Below are positions 1-5,567 of a stretch of 5,567 nucleotides of DNA, piece by piece. The position numbers and the translations under genes were made by a program. Position 1 is the first letter of the stretch. Each line of letters opens with the position of its first letter. The DNA lies in contig WGFS01000058.1 of the NCBI GenBank assembly GCA_015492115.1, positions 1 through 5,567 of the forward strand. Direction: 5' to 3'. The stretch is from Aquificaceae bacterium (GTDB taxonomy: Bacteria; Aquificota; Aquificia; Aquificales; Aquificaceae). The notes below the pieces were generated by a model, which saw only the letters and a program-made list of their open reading frames with translations, ran no database searches and had not been told where the DNA came from.

Positions 1-906
1 AAGAAGCTGATCTCGAAGCTGGACATAAGGAGGAAACAGGTACTTATAGCTGCCACTATAGTGGAGGCCTCAACCAAGAGTCTGTTGGATATAGGTGTGA
101 GATGGCAGATCCTGGGAAAGCGCGGCGGGGCCAGCTTTAGAGGCAGCACCCTAACCGATATATACAGCTCCTTCGTGTCTGGGAACTTCCTCATGGGCGT
201 TTTCTCGGAAGCGGGCAAGACTATATCCATAGGCGGCACCGATCTGTTCTTTCCCGATCTGGTCCTGCTCTTCTCTCTCCTGGAGAGCGGGTCTGGCTTT
301 AACATAGTCTCGAACCCCAAGGTCCTCACCCTAGACAACCAGCCAGCGGTGATAAAGGTCGGTCAGGTGGTTCCCTATGCGGAGGGACTGAAGTTCGATA
401 TAAACGGACAGCCGATTATAACCTACGACTACAAGGAGGTTGGACTTGAACTCAACGTTACCCCCAGGATATCGGGAGACAACCTACGCCTCACTATAGA
501 CCTAACCCTCCAGGAGATAATAGACTTCGTCACGAACCAGATAGGGGCGACGAGCTACACCGTTCCAGTTACCTCAAACAGAGAGGTAAACTCGGACGTG
601 GTCATAGAGAACGGACAGACCGTTATACTCGGTGGGCTTGTGAGCACGAAGACGCTGAGAACTATGGAGGGAATACCCGGTCTGTGGAGGATTCCCATTA
701 TAGGGAGGCTGTTCAGGAGGGATGTGAAGCAGGACGACAAGACCACACTCTTTATCTTCATAACGCCCTACGTGGTCTCCTCTCCCGAAGAGCTCTCGAG
801 GATCACCGAAGAGCACAGAAAGCTGTCCGAGGAGATCAAGCGGCGACTTGAAGAGAGAGAGAAGGAAAAGAAAGAAGAGGAAGATGAAGAGGACTTTTAT
901 TTCTAA
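1..906 (+). CDS. gspD: Type II secretion system secretin GspD, C-terminal part (5' end outside window)
   Basis: This is the outer-membrane secretin that forms the multimeric exit channel of a type II secretion system. The frame is open to base 1, and the residues before the GTG at 61 (LDIRRKQVLIAATIVEAS) already match the conserved strand that opens the secretin core, so the gene starts upstream and 61 is not the start. Core motifs follow in the family order: NPKVLTLDN (313-339), VGQVVPYAEG (358-387), VGLELNVTPRIS (439-474), GQTVILGGLV (613-642), and the signature IPGLWRIPIIGRLFR (673-717), followed by TLFIFITPYVV. The C-terminal tail from about 850 is an unusual run of Lys and Glu ending in FYF; it may be a pilotin-binding or disordered tail, which is inference. 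The 3' end overlaps the next gene by 23 bases. A PilQ-type or other secretin is possible, but the downstream GspN-like gene favours GspD. Confidence 0.9.
   Translation, partial: KKLISKLDIRRKQVLIAATIVEASTKSLLDIGVRWQILGKRGGASFRGSTLTDIYSSFVSGNFLMGVFSEAGKTISIGGTDLFFPDLVLLFSLLESGSGFNIVSNPKVLTLDNQPAVIKVGQVVPYAEGLKFDINGQPIITYDYKEVGLELNVTPRISGDNLRLTIDLTLQEIIDFVTNQIGATSYTVPVTSNREVNSDVVIENGQTVILGGLVSTKTLRTMEGIPGLWRIPIIGRLFRRDVKQDDKTTLFIFITPYVVSSPEELSRITEEHRKLSEEIKRRLEEREKEKKEEEDEEDFYF
850..893 (+). repeat. Polypurine tract across the gspD/gspN junction
   Basis: Bases 850-884 are 35 uninterrupted purines on the plus strand, and the run continues to 893 with a single T at 885. Bases 850-864 (gaagagagagagaag) form a perfect 15-base mirror repeat. 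The tract encodes the Lys/Glu tail of the secretin in one frame. It also provides the purine-rich ribosome-binding region, including GAGG at 877-880, ahead of the ATG at 884 in the other frame. Any structural role, such as triplex formation or ribosome loading, is inference. Confidence 0.7.
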
Positions 907-1534
907 GCTGCTACTTTTAACGCTCGCATCCCTTGTAATCTCCTCGATCCTGGTATTCTTCTCACTTCCAAAGTCCGTTATCCTCGATAGGTTCTTGACT
1001 ACAAAGGGCATAGGTCTCATCCCCGAGAGGGTTCGGGAAGGCACATTTAGAGTTGAGTTCGAAAAGGTTAGAGTCTTCTTCAAGAACGAGCTTGTAAGCA
1101 GACTCGACAGCCTCGGTGTATATCTCAAGCCGGCCGGCCTGGGGGTTTTAGCGGTATGCGGAGAGGGGTACTTGAAGGGACACGTATCTCTGCTTGGCGA
1201 TCTATCCGCAGAGGCTAAAGGCTTCGAGTGTCTGGAGATGGCGGGGAAGGTGTACGGAAACGTCAGACTTGAAGAGAGCAGGCTCTTTGGCAGAGTATCC
1301 CTCGAGAATTTAGATCTAAAGGGTATAAAGGTTGATAGGGTAGATCTCGAGTTCAAGGGGGATAGGTTCGATGGGAACGTTGAGTACAGCGGCATGAAGC
1401 TCCGGGGAGGAGGGAGCTTGAGGTTAAATCCGAGCAGGCTCGAGGACTCTGAGATAAACGCCGTCTTTAGGGGAGACCTTGGCAGACTTGTCCTGAAGGG
1501 AAGGCTGGGAAGTCCATCTGTCCAGCTCAGATAG
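884..1534 (+). CDS. gspN: GspN-like type II secretion accessory protein, membrane anchored (216 aa)
   Basis: This is probably an inner-membrane accessory protein of the type II secretion system. I chose the ATG at 884, which gives MKRTFISK followed by one hydrophobic segment (about residues 8-28, LLLLTLASLVISSILVFF), a classic N-in anchor or uncleaved signal. It lies directly after a purine-rich stretch with GAGG at 877-880. A TTG at 848 in the same frame would add 12 mostly Arg/Lys residues and is less likely. After the anchor, the protein alternates short hydrophobic and charged stretches with many Gly turns (GRVSLENLDLKG, DRVDLEFKGDRFDGNVEYSG, GRLVLKGRLG). That is the repetitive beta pattern of the GspN/AsmA-like periplasmic fold. 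The name rests on this architecture and on overlap with gspD, not on a diagnostic motif. It resembles the short GspN described from Bdellovibrio and other deltaproteobacteria more than Pseudomonas XcpN. A general AsmA-like protein is the alternative. Confidence 0.6.
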   Translation: MKRTFISKLLLLTLASLVISSILVFFSLPKSVILDRFLTTKGIGLIPERVREGTFRVEFEKVRVFFKNELVSRLDSLGVYLKPAGLGVLAVCGEGYLKGHVSLLGDLSAEAKGFECLEMAGKVYGNVRLEESRLFGRVSLENLDLKGIKVDRVDLEFKGDRFDGNVEYSGMKLRGGGSLRLNPSRLEDSEINAVFRGDLGRLVLKGRLGSPSVQLR

Positions 1535-1540
1535 CTTAGG

Positions 1541-1551
1541 CTATATTAATA
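1541..1551 (+). promoter_or_regulatory. Possible purF promoter (-10 like TATATT) in the 25-base gap
   Basis: The gap between the GspN-like gene and purF (1535-1559) contains an 11-base patch with 10 A/T bases in otherwise GC-richer DNA. It includes TATATT at 1542-1547, which fits a sigma-70 -10 box. The best -35 at a 17-base spacer is tgtcca (1519-1524), only 3 of 6 matches, so the call is weak. Transcription starting about seven bases downstream would begin near 1554, leaving a leader of only a few bases before the ATG at 1560. purF could instead be read from an upstream promoter. Confidence 0.25.
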
Positions 1552-1559
1552 CTGCTGGT

Positions 1560-2957
1560 ATGTGCGGGATAGCTGGTGTTTGGGGCAGTTCCTACGCCTC
1601 ACAGTACGCCTTTTTGGAGATATACTCCCTCCAACATAGAGGTCAGGAGAGCGTTGGGATAAGCTCCTCGGACGGAAAGGAGATAAGAACTGTAAAGAGG
1701 TCTGGGAGGGTATTGGAGGCTATAAAGCAGGAGGACTTGAACTATCTGAAAGGTGATATAGCTATAGCCCACGTGAGGTACTCCACCGCGGGAGACTCGG
1801 GAGCGGCAAACGCCCAGCCCATAGTTAGGAGAACCGATCTGGGTGAGGTGGCGATAGTCCACAACGGGAACCTGGTTAACTACCTCAGCCTGAGGGGCGA
1901 GCTCGAGTCCAGAGGTGTTGAGTTCAGTTACAGCTCGGACACGGAACTCTTCCTCGCGCTCCTTGACTCAGGAGAGGCCTTTATACCAGAGGGGACCGAG
2001 ATACATCCGAGGGACAAGGATCTACTGCCCAGGCTCTTTTACGCGCTCACCAGGGTGGAGGGGGCCTACAGTTTCCTAATGATAGTTGGGGACAAGCTCA
2101 TCGCCGGAAGGGATCCCTTCGGTTTCAGGCCTTTGGCTGTGGGAAGAAAGGGGAACGCCCTCCTTTTCGCTTCCGAAAGCTGTGCCTTTGAAACGGTAGA
2201 GGGAGAACTCTGGAGGGAGGTAAAGCCCGGAGAGATACTCATCGTCGATGAGGCAGGGATAAGGAGTTACTTTCCCTTCGAACAGAAGAAGAGGGCCCAG
2301 TGCATATTCGAGTTCGTTTACTTCTCCAGGCCAGACAGCTTCATATTCGGGGAGTGGGCTTACAAGGTAAGGAAGGAGCTCGGCAGGCAGCTCGCTAGGG
2401 AAGACGAGGTGGAGGCGGACGTGGTCATCCCCGTTCCAGACTCCGGGGTGGTCCCTGCAATGGGCTATGCACAGGAGAAGAATATGCCCTTCGAGATGGG
2501 GCTTATAAGGAACCACTATGTAGGAAGGAGCTTCATAGAACCTACGCAGGAGCTCAGGAACCTCAGGGTCCTGATGAAGCTAAGCCCCAACAGGGCGGTT
2601 CTAGAGGGAAAGAGGGTTATAGTGATAGACGACTCTCTGGTGAGGGGAACGACCTCCAAGAGGATAGTGAACATGCTCAGGCGTGCGGGAGCCAAGGAGA
2701 TACACATGAGGATAGCCTCCCCCCCGGTGGTAGGACCATGCTACTACGGTATAGACACACCCACGAGGGAAGAGCTCATAGCCAACAGGATGAGCCTGGA
2801 GGATATCAAGGAGTTCATAGGAGTGGACTCTCTCAAATATCTCTCCCTGGAAGGTCTCAGAAGCTGCGTGAAGGACAGAGAGAACTTCTGCGACGCGTGT
2901 TTTAGCAACGAGTACCCTATCCCTGTCGAGAAGGTCGCCATAAGCAGGCGGAGGTGA
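1560..2957 (+). CDS. purF: Amidophosphoribosyltransferase (glutamine PRPP amidotransferase), Fe-S type, 465 aa
   Basis: PurF catalyses the first committed step of purine synthesis in the cytoplasm: PRPP plus glutamine gives 5-phosphoribosylamine, glutamate and pyrophosphate. The N-terminal glutaminase domain shows the catalytic Cys2 (MCGIAG, exposed once Met is removed), LQHRGQES (24-31), HVRYSTAG (71-78), HNGNL (101-105), SSDTE (125-129) and GRDPFGFRPL (183-192). The C-terminal phosphoribosyltransferase domain shows the PRPP-binding loop VIVIDDSLVRGTTS (353-366). Four cysteines, C248, C394, C444 and C447, have the spacing of the [4Fe-4S] ligands of Bacillus subtilis PurF, so this is the Fe-S type. 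Full length for the family. There is no Shine-Dalgarno near the ATG, and no upstream ATG, GTG or TTG in frame before a stop at 1494, so no propeptide is encoded. It converges on fliF with abutting stop codons. Confidence 0.97.
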   Translation: MCGIAGVWGSSYASQYAFLEIYSLQHRGQESVGISSSDGKEIRTVKRSGRVLEAIKQEDLNYLKGDIAIAHVRYSTAGDSGAANAQPIVRRTDLGEVAIVHNGNLVNYLSLRGELESRGVEFSYSSDTELFLALLDSGEAFIPEGTEIHPRDKDLLPRLFYALTRVEGAYSFLMIVGDKLIAGRDPFGFRPLAVGRKGNALLFASESCAFETVEGELWREVKPGEILIVDEAGIRSYFPFEQKKRAQCIFEFVYFSRPDSFIFGEWAYKVRKELGRQLAREDEVEADVVIPVPDSGVVPAMGYAQEKNMPFEMGLIRNHYVGRSFIEPTQELRNLRVLMKLSPNRAVLEGKRVIVIDDSLVRGTTSKRIVNMLRRAGAKEIHMRIASPPVVGPCYYGIDTPTREELIANRMSLEDIKEFIGVDSLKYLSLEGLRSCVKDRENFCDACFSNEYPIPVEKVAISRRR

Positions 2958-2967
2958 TCACTCCTCC
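2950..2967. other. Abutting convergent stop codons of purF and fliF, with a weak hairpin
   Basis: The purF stop TGA (2955-2957) is followed immediately by the fliF stop, read on the other strand (2958-2960). Together they form the palindrome TGATCA with no intergenic base. Flanking GGAGG (2950-2954) and CCTCC (2963-2967) could form a five-pair stem with an eight-base loop. No T run follows in either direction, so this is not a convincing intrinsic terminator. Both transcripts probably run into the opposite gene. Confidence 0.6.
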
Positions 2968-4466
2968 CTCAGCCAAGTCTTTATAAGGGCAGCAACCTTC
3001 TTGGGCTCCTTTCTGGCAACCTCCACCACAGTCTTTACCACCTCAAGCTCCTTGGCCTTCTCTCTCAGAACCTCTGCTCCGGTGATGGTGGGTATCTCCT
3101 CAGCGGGTGCGGGAGCGGGGACAGGGGCAGGAGCTCTTCTCCTGAGGAACCTAAGGAGTCCGAAGAGGAGAAGAACTGTTAGAACTGATCCTACGAGAAC
3201 CGGAACGAGTAGCTTCTTCCACAGGGGAACCTCGGGAGCGGCGGGAAGGCCTGCAGCTGGACGCTTGAAGGGTATCGCCACCACCGAAAGAGTGTCCCCC
3301 CTCTTTGGATCGAGGCCCGCCGCAGCGGAGACTATCTTCCTTATGCTCTCCTCATCTATGTCTTTGAGCTCCCTGTTCACTATAACCCCTATGCTGAGCC
3401 TCTTTATCCTGAGGGTTGGGTCCACCGAGACTATCTCCTTCTTGCTGACCTCGTAGTTGGTTATGGTCTCCTTCCTCTCGGTTATAGTTCCGGTCTGCCC
3501 GGCTACCACTCCTGTCCCGGGAGGTATGTTTGCCGCTGCTCCAGGAACGCCCCCTACGGGAACGCCGGTGGTCTTTTCCTTCTTCTTCTGCTCGCTCACC
3601 ACAGCGGTCATATCGGGGTCGTAGATCTCCTCCTTCCTCTGGACCTTGGAAAAATCAAGCTCCACCGAAACGCGAACCTTCACGTTCCCGTATCCGAGAG
3701 CCTCCTCGAGGGCGGTCTGGATCTTCTTCTCTATGTCCTTCTCTATCTCCTTTTTGATCTTGAGCTGTTTAGCGGAGACCGCCTCCTCACCCTCGTCCTC
3801 CAGCATGGCGGTCAGGTTCCTTCCCCTGTCGTCTATGACAACCACGTTCTCGGGCTTGAGATCCTCAACGCTCGCGGCCACCAGGTTCCTTATCGCCTTT
3901 ACCTGATCCGGGTGTATCTCAGCCCCGGGCTTTAGCTTTATAAAGACGGAGGCGCTCGGCTCCCTCTCGTCCCTGAGGAAGATAGACCTCTCGGGTAGAG
4001 CTATGTGGACCCTCGCGTCCTCTATGTTCCTGAACCTGAGGATCGTCCTTACAAGCTCCCCCTCTATGGCCCTCTTGAAGTTCACCCTCTGCTGAAACTC
4101 GGACAGCCCTATCGTGCTCTTGTCGAAGAGTTCGTATCCTATTACTCCCTTGTTGGGTATCCCCTTCGCGGCAAGCTTGAGCCTTATGTCCCTCACATTG
4201 TCCTCTGGGACGAGTATGGACCTTCCGTCCCTGCCCACCTTGTATTTGATCCCCTCCTTGTCGAGTTCTGTCAGGACAGCGTTCATGTCCTCTGGACTCA
4301 AGTTTCCGTAAAGGACCGCGTAATCGGGCTGGAGGGAGTAGATGAGAACTGTAACCAGCAGGGAGAAGACTACCGCGGGAAGGCCGATTATGAGGAGCTT
4401 CTGTGTGAGAGGTAGGGCCGAAAATCTCTCCTGAAGGTTCTTTAGTGTCTCGTTGATGTCAGCCAT
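2958..4466 (-). CDS. fliF: Flagellar MS-ring protein FliF, 502 aa
   Basis: FliF multimerises in the inner membrane to form the MS ring, the base on which the flagellar motor, C ring, rod and export gate are assembled. A first membrane helix lies at about residues 22-45. The periplasmic YscJ/FliF ring-building domain follows, with ARVHIALPERSIF (151-163) and an A-S-V-F-I-K-L-K-P-G stretch (172-181). The second ring-building region (about 230-400) contains the Gly/Pro-rich insertion at about 300-330 typical of FliF. A second helix lies at about 417-440, then a Pro-Ala linker (446-455), then a C-terminal helix ending AALIKTWLREE, the FliG-binding tail. It is complete but somewhat shorter than many homologues, which run around 530-570. 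The ATG follows the fliE stop after one base, and GCAGG six bases before the fliE stop/ATG junction may serve as a weak ribosome-binding site. It is the last gene of this operon; fliG, its usual neighbour, is absent here. Confidence 0.97.
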   Translation of the reverse strand: MADINETLKNLQERFSALPLTQKLLIIGLPAVVFSLLVTVLIYSLQPDYAVLYGNLSPEDMNAVLTELDKEGIKYKVGRDGRSILVPEDNVRDIRLKLAAKGIPNKGVIGYELFDKSTIGLSEFQQRVNFKRAIEGELVRTILRFRNIEDARVHIALPERSIFLRDEREPSASVFIKLKPGAEIHPDQVKAIRNLVAASVEDLKPENVVVIDDRGRNLTAMLEDEGEEAVSAKQLKIKKEIEKDIEKKIQTALEEALGYGNVKVRVSVELDFSKVQRKEEIYDPDMTAVVSEQKKKEKTTGVPVGGVPGAAANIPPGTGVVAGQTGTITERKETITNYEVSKKEIVSVDPTLRIKRLSIGVIVNRELKDIDEESIRKIVSAAAGLDPKRGDTLSVVAIPFKRPAAGLPAAPEVPLWKKLLVPVLVGSVLTVLLLFGLLRFLRRRAPAPVPAPAPAEEIPTITGAEVLREKAKELEVVKTVVEVARKEPKKVAALIKTWLREE

Positions 4467-4467
4467 G

Positions 4468-4761
4468 TCAGACCTGCATCCTCAGAAGCTCCTGGTAGCC
4501 CTCCAAGAGCCTGTTTCGGACCTCGATCAGAAGGTTCAGGGCCAGCCCAGCCTTCTCGAACTCGATCACCATCCTGTGGAGGGGAACGTCCTCGCCTCTG
4601 AGGACCGCCTCACGGACCTCCTTAGCCTCCTTCTGCTGGGAGTTTACCCACTGAACGAATTCATTCAGAGCCTGTGCAAAGTCCTCGGGACTCTTTACCT
4701 CCTTCTTCCTCTCCTTCAGAAAGGCCTCGAAGGCCCCGAAATCTATCCCCCCTATCTCCAT
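4468..4761 (-). CDS. fliE: Flagellar hook-basal body protein FliE, 97 aa
   Basis: FliE is a small periplasmic component that joins the MS ring to the proximal rod and is exported by the flagellar type III apparatus. The sequence is the expected length and all helical. It has the family's conserved C-terminal half: GEDVPLHRMVIEFEKAGLAL (residues 56-75), then LLIEVRNRLLEGYQELLRMQV, closely matching the FliE consensus of EKA, VRNKLLEAYQE and RMQV. The N-terminal half (FAQALNEFVQWVNSQQKEA) is the usual amphipathic helix. The ATG lies inside the end of flgC (10-base overlap), with only a weak AGGA about ten bases upstream, so translation is probably coupled to flgC. fliF follows one base after its stop. 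Confidence 0.95.
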   Translation of the reverse strand: MEIGGIDFGAFEAFLKERKKEVKSPEDFAQALNEFVQWVNSQQKEAKEVREAVLRGEDVPLHRMVIEFEKAGLALNLLIEVRNRLLEGYQELLRMQV

Positions 4762-5165
4762 AGCTCTATGGTCCTGTTGGCCATCTCCTTGGTAAGGTTG
4801 AAGGCGCTGAGGTTCGCTTCGTAGCTCCTGACCGCGGAGATCATGTCCGCCATCTCCTTGACAAGATCCACGTTGGGGAGCCTCACAAAGCCCTGGGCGT
4901 CCGCCCTTGGGTTTCCGGGATCGAAGATTAGCTTGAAGGGAGCGTCCGACTCCCTTATCTCGGACACCTCCACAGGGATCTCTCCCTTTTGCACCCTCTC
5001 GGGATCGTAAACCGCCCTGAAGACCACCTCCAGCTTTCTGAAGGGTTCCCCCGTCTGCTTGTAAGACTCGTAGTTGGCCAGGTTGGAAGCGACCACGTTC
5101 ATCCTTATCCTCTGGGCACGCATCCCGGAGGCGCTTATCTCAAAGGCTCTAAAAAGGTCGTTCAT
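4752..5165 (-). CDS. flgC: Flagellar proximal rod protein FlgC, 137 aa
   Basis: FlgC is a subunit of the proximal rod, the drive shaft crossing the periplasm. It is secreted without a cleaved signal through the flagellar export apparatus. Family features are an N-terminal helix with SASGMRAQRIRMNVVASNLAN (residues 11-31), then GEPFRKLEVVF (39-49) in place of the common GGPYRRK form, DPGNPRADAQGFVRLPNVD (82-100), and the C-terminal SYEAN (114-118) leading into a final helix. Length is normal. The ATG overlaps the flgB stop as ATGA (5162-5165), and AAGGGG lies just upstream within flgB, so the two are translationally coupled. The region between ASNLAN and GEPF is short compared with many FlgC proteins, but this is within family variation. 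Confidence 0.96.
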   Translation of the reverse strand: MNDLFRAFEISASGMRAQRIRMNVVASNLANYESYKQTGEPFRKLEVVFRAVYDPERVQKGEIPVEVSEIRESDAPFKLIFDPGNPRADAQGFVRLPNVDLVKEMADMISAVRSYEANLSAFNLTKEMANRTIELWR

Positions 5166-5536
5166 CTCCTGCCACCCCTTATCACGTTGTTGAGCTTCTC
5201 TATACTTCCCGTAGCCATTCTCATGTAAACCTCGTAGGCAATCCTGTTCTGGGTTAGCTTGGCTATTTCCTCTTCTATGCTCACGTTGTTCCTGTCGTTC
5301 CCCACAAGACGCCTCTTGATTTCCACTACCTTGAACCTCTCCCAGCCGGAGGGCTTTATGTGTTTGGACCGGGTGGTCTTCAGAGATATTCTTTCTACTT
5401 CCTCCTTAAACCTGAGGTCCTTGGCCCTGTAGTTGGGTGTGTCCGCGTTGGCGATGTTGCTGAGGATTACCTTGTGCCTCTTCCAGGTGTAGTCGAGGCG
5501 GGGTTCGAGTTTCTTCACGCTCTTGAACAGGTCCAA
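5162..5536 (-). CDS. flgB: Flagellar proximal rod protein FlgB, 124 aa
   Basis: FlgB is a proximal rod subunit that assembles next to FliE and FlgC. The N-terminal helix contains the rod-family signature LSNIANADTPNYRAKDLRF (residues 25-43), and the central part has the FlgB-specific VGNDRNNVSIEEEIAKL (78-94), followed by TQNRIAYEVY and a C-terminal helix ending IRGGRR. Length is slightly below the usual 130-140. The start is taken as TTG at 5536 because a strong GGGAGGG (5549-5543) lies six bases upstream and the protein then begins directly with the rod helix (MDLFKS). The frame remains open to the window edge, so an upstream start cannot be fully excluded. It is followed by flgC with a four-base overlap. 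Confidence 0.94.
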   Translation of the reverse strand: MDLFKSVKKLEPRLDYTWKRHKVILSNIANADTPNYRAKDLRFKEEVERISLKTTRSKHIKPSGWERFKVVEIKRRLVGNDRNNVSIEEEIAKLTQNRIAYEVYMRMATGSIEKLNNVIRGGRR

Positions 5537-5538
5537 CC

Positions 5539-5567
5539 TCAGCCCTCCCAGAGGGTCCTGATGACCC
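5539..5567 (-). CDS. Possible 3' end of an unidentified gene upstream of flgB
   Basis: Reading in from the right edge on the minus strand, one frame gives VIRTLWEG followed by TGA at 5541-5539, two bases before the flgB TTG. Such tight spacing matches the rest of the operon, so this could be the last codons of an upstream co-transcribed gene. Only about nine codons are visible, far too few to identify it, and the frame could be chance. Confidence 0.3.
5543..5549 (-). promoter_or_regulatory. Ribosome binding site of flgB
   Basis: GGGAGGG on the minus strand lies six bases ahead of the TTG at 5536. It is the main reason for accepting this non-ATG start and is the strongest Shine-Dalgarno in the flagellar operon part of the window. 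Confidence 0.7.

Noticed and set aside
848..883. TTG at 848 as start of the GspN-like protein
   Set aside because: It would add a run of Arg/Lys residues encoded by the purine tract; the ATG at 884 gives a normal membrane-anchor N-terminus and has a purine-rich site ahead of it. Kept as an alternative only.
61..906. Secretin gene starting at the GTG at 61
   Set aside because: The frame is open to base 1 and the residues before 61 match the conserved secretin core, so the gene begins outside the window.
1129..1138. Palindrome GCCGGCCGGC within the GspN-like gene
   Set aside because: It falls in ordinary Pro-Ala-Gly codons, is isolated, and has no partner copy in the window; most likely chance.
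574..1395. Long minus-strand open frame (273 codons) opposite gspD and the GspN-like gene
   Set aside because: Its translation is a Ser/Leu/Pro-rich mirror of the coding strand, it spans the junction of two well-supported genes, and it shows no recognisable domain.
2950..2967. Intrinsic bidirectional terminator between purF and fliF
   Set aside because: The possible stem is only five pairs with an eight-base loop and no T run on either side.
3090..3135. GC-rich repetitive stretch near the 3' part of fliF
   Set aside because: It encodes the Pro-Ala linker between the second membrane helix and the FliG-binding tail; simple coding repeat, not a separate element.
4005..4415. Plus-strand open frame of 136 codons opposite fliF
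   Set aside because: It lies wholly within the well-supported fliF gene, has no ribosome-binding site or domain, and is explained by codon bias.

Overview
The window is almost wall-to-wall coding DNA from a bacterium with a diderm (outer-membrane) envelope that is flagellated. A secretin of a type II secretion system implies the outer membrane, and rod and MS-ring genes imply the flagellum. Arginine is encoded mostly by AGG/AGA and isoleucine often by ATA, proteins are rich in Lys, Glu and Arg, and genes overlap or abut. Together these point to a thermophile, most plausibly an Aquificota (Aquificales) relative. That placement is inferred from composition and gene style, not from a database match.

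Layout. Positions 1-906 (+) hold the C-terminal part of a GspD-type secretin whose start lies left of the window. It overlaps a small membrane-anchored protein at 884-1534 (+), read as a GspN-like type II secretion accessory protein. After a 25-base gap containing an AT-rich patch comes purF, 1560-2957 (+), an iron-sulfur-type glutamine PRPP amidotransferase. The minus strand from the right edge back to 2958 carries a flagellar basal-body operon, transcribed flgB (5536-5162), flgC (5165-4752), fliE (4761-4468), fliF (4466-2958). The last codons of an unidentified gene appear to end just before flgB. purF and fliF converge, and their stop codons abut with no base between them.

How the genes work together. 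FliF builds the MS ring in the inner membrane, FliE links it to the rod, and FlgB and FlgC are proximal rod subunits. The four genes overlap or nearly touch, as expected for coupled synthesis of a stoichiometric complex. GspD forms the outer-membrane exit channel of the secretion system, and the GspN-like protein would be an inner-membrane accessory of it. PurF catalyses the first committed step of purine synthesis and has no obvious functional link to either neighbour.

I see no CRISPR array, tRNA, rRNA, insertion sequence or defence island, and no evidence of a new multi-gene system. The points worth a second look are local: an Fe-S-type PurF with no encoded propeptide and no Shine-Dalgarno, abutting convergent stops, a long polypurine tract read in two frames at the gspD/gspN junction, a divergent GspN-like gene, and a flagellar operon that ends at fliF without fliG.
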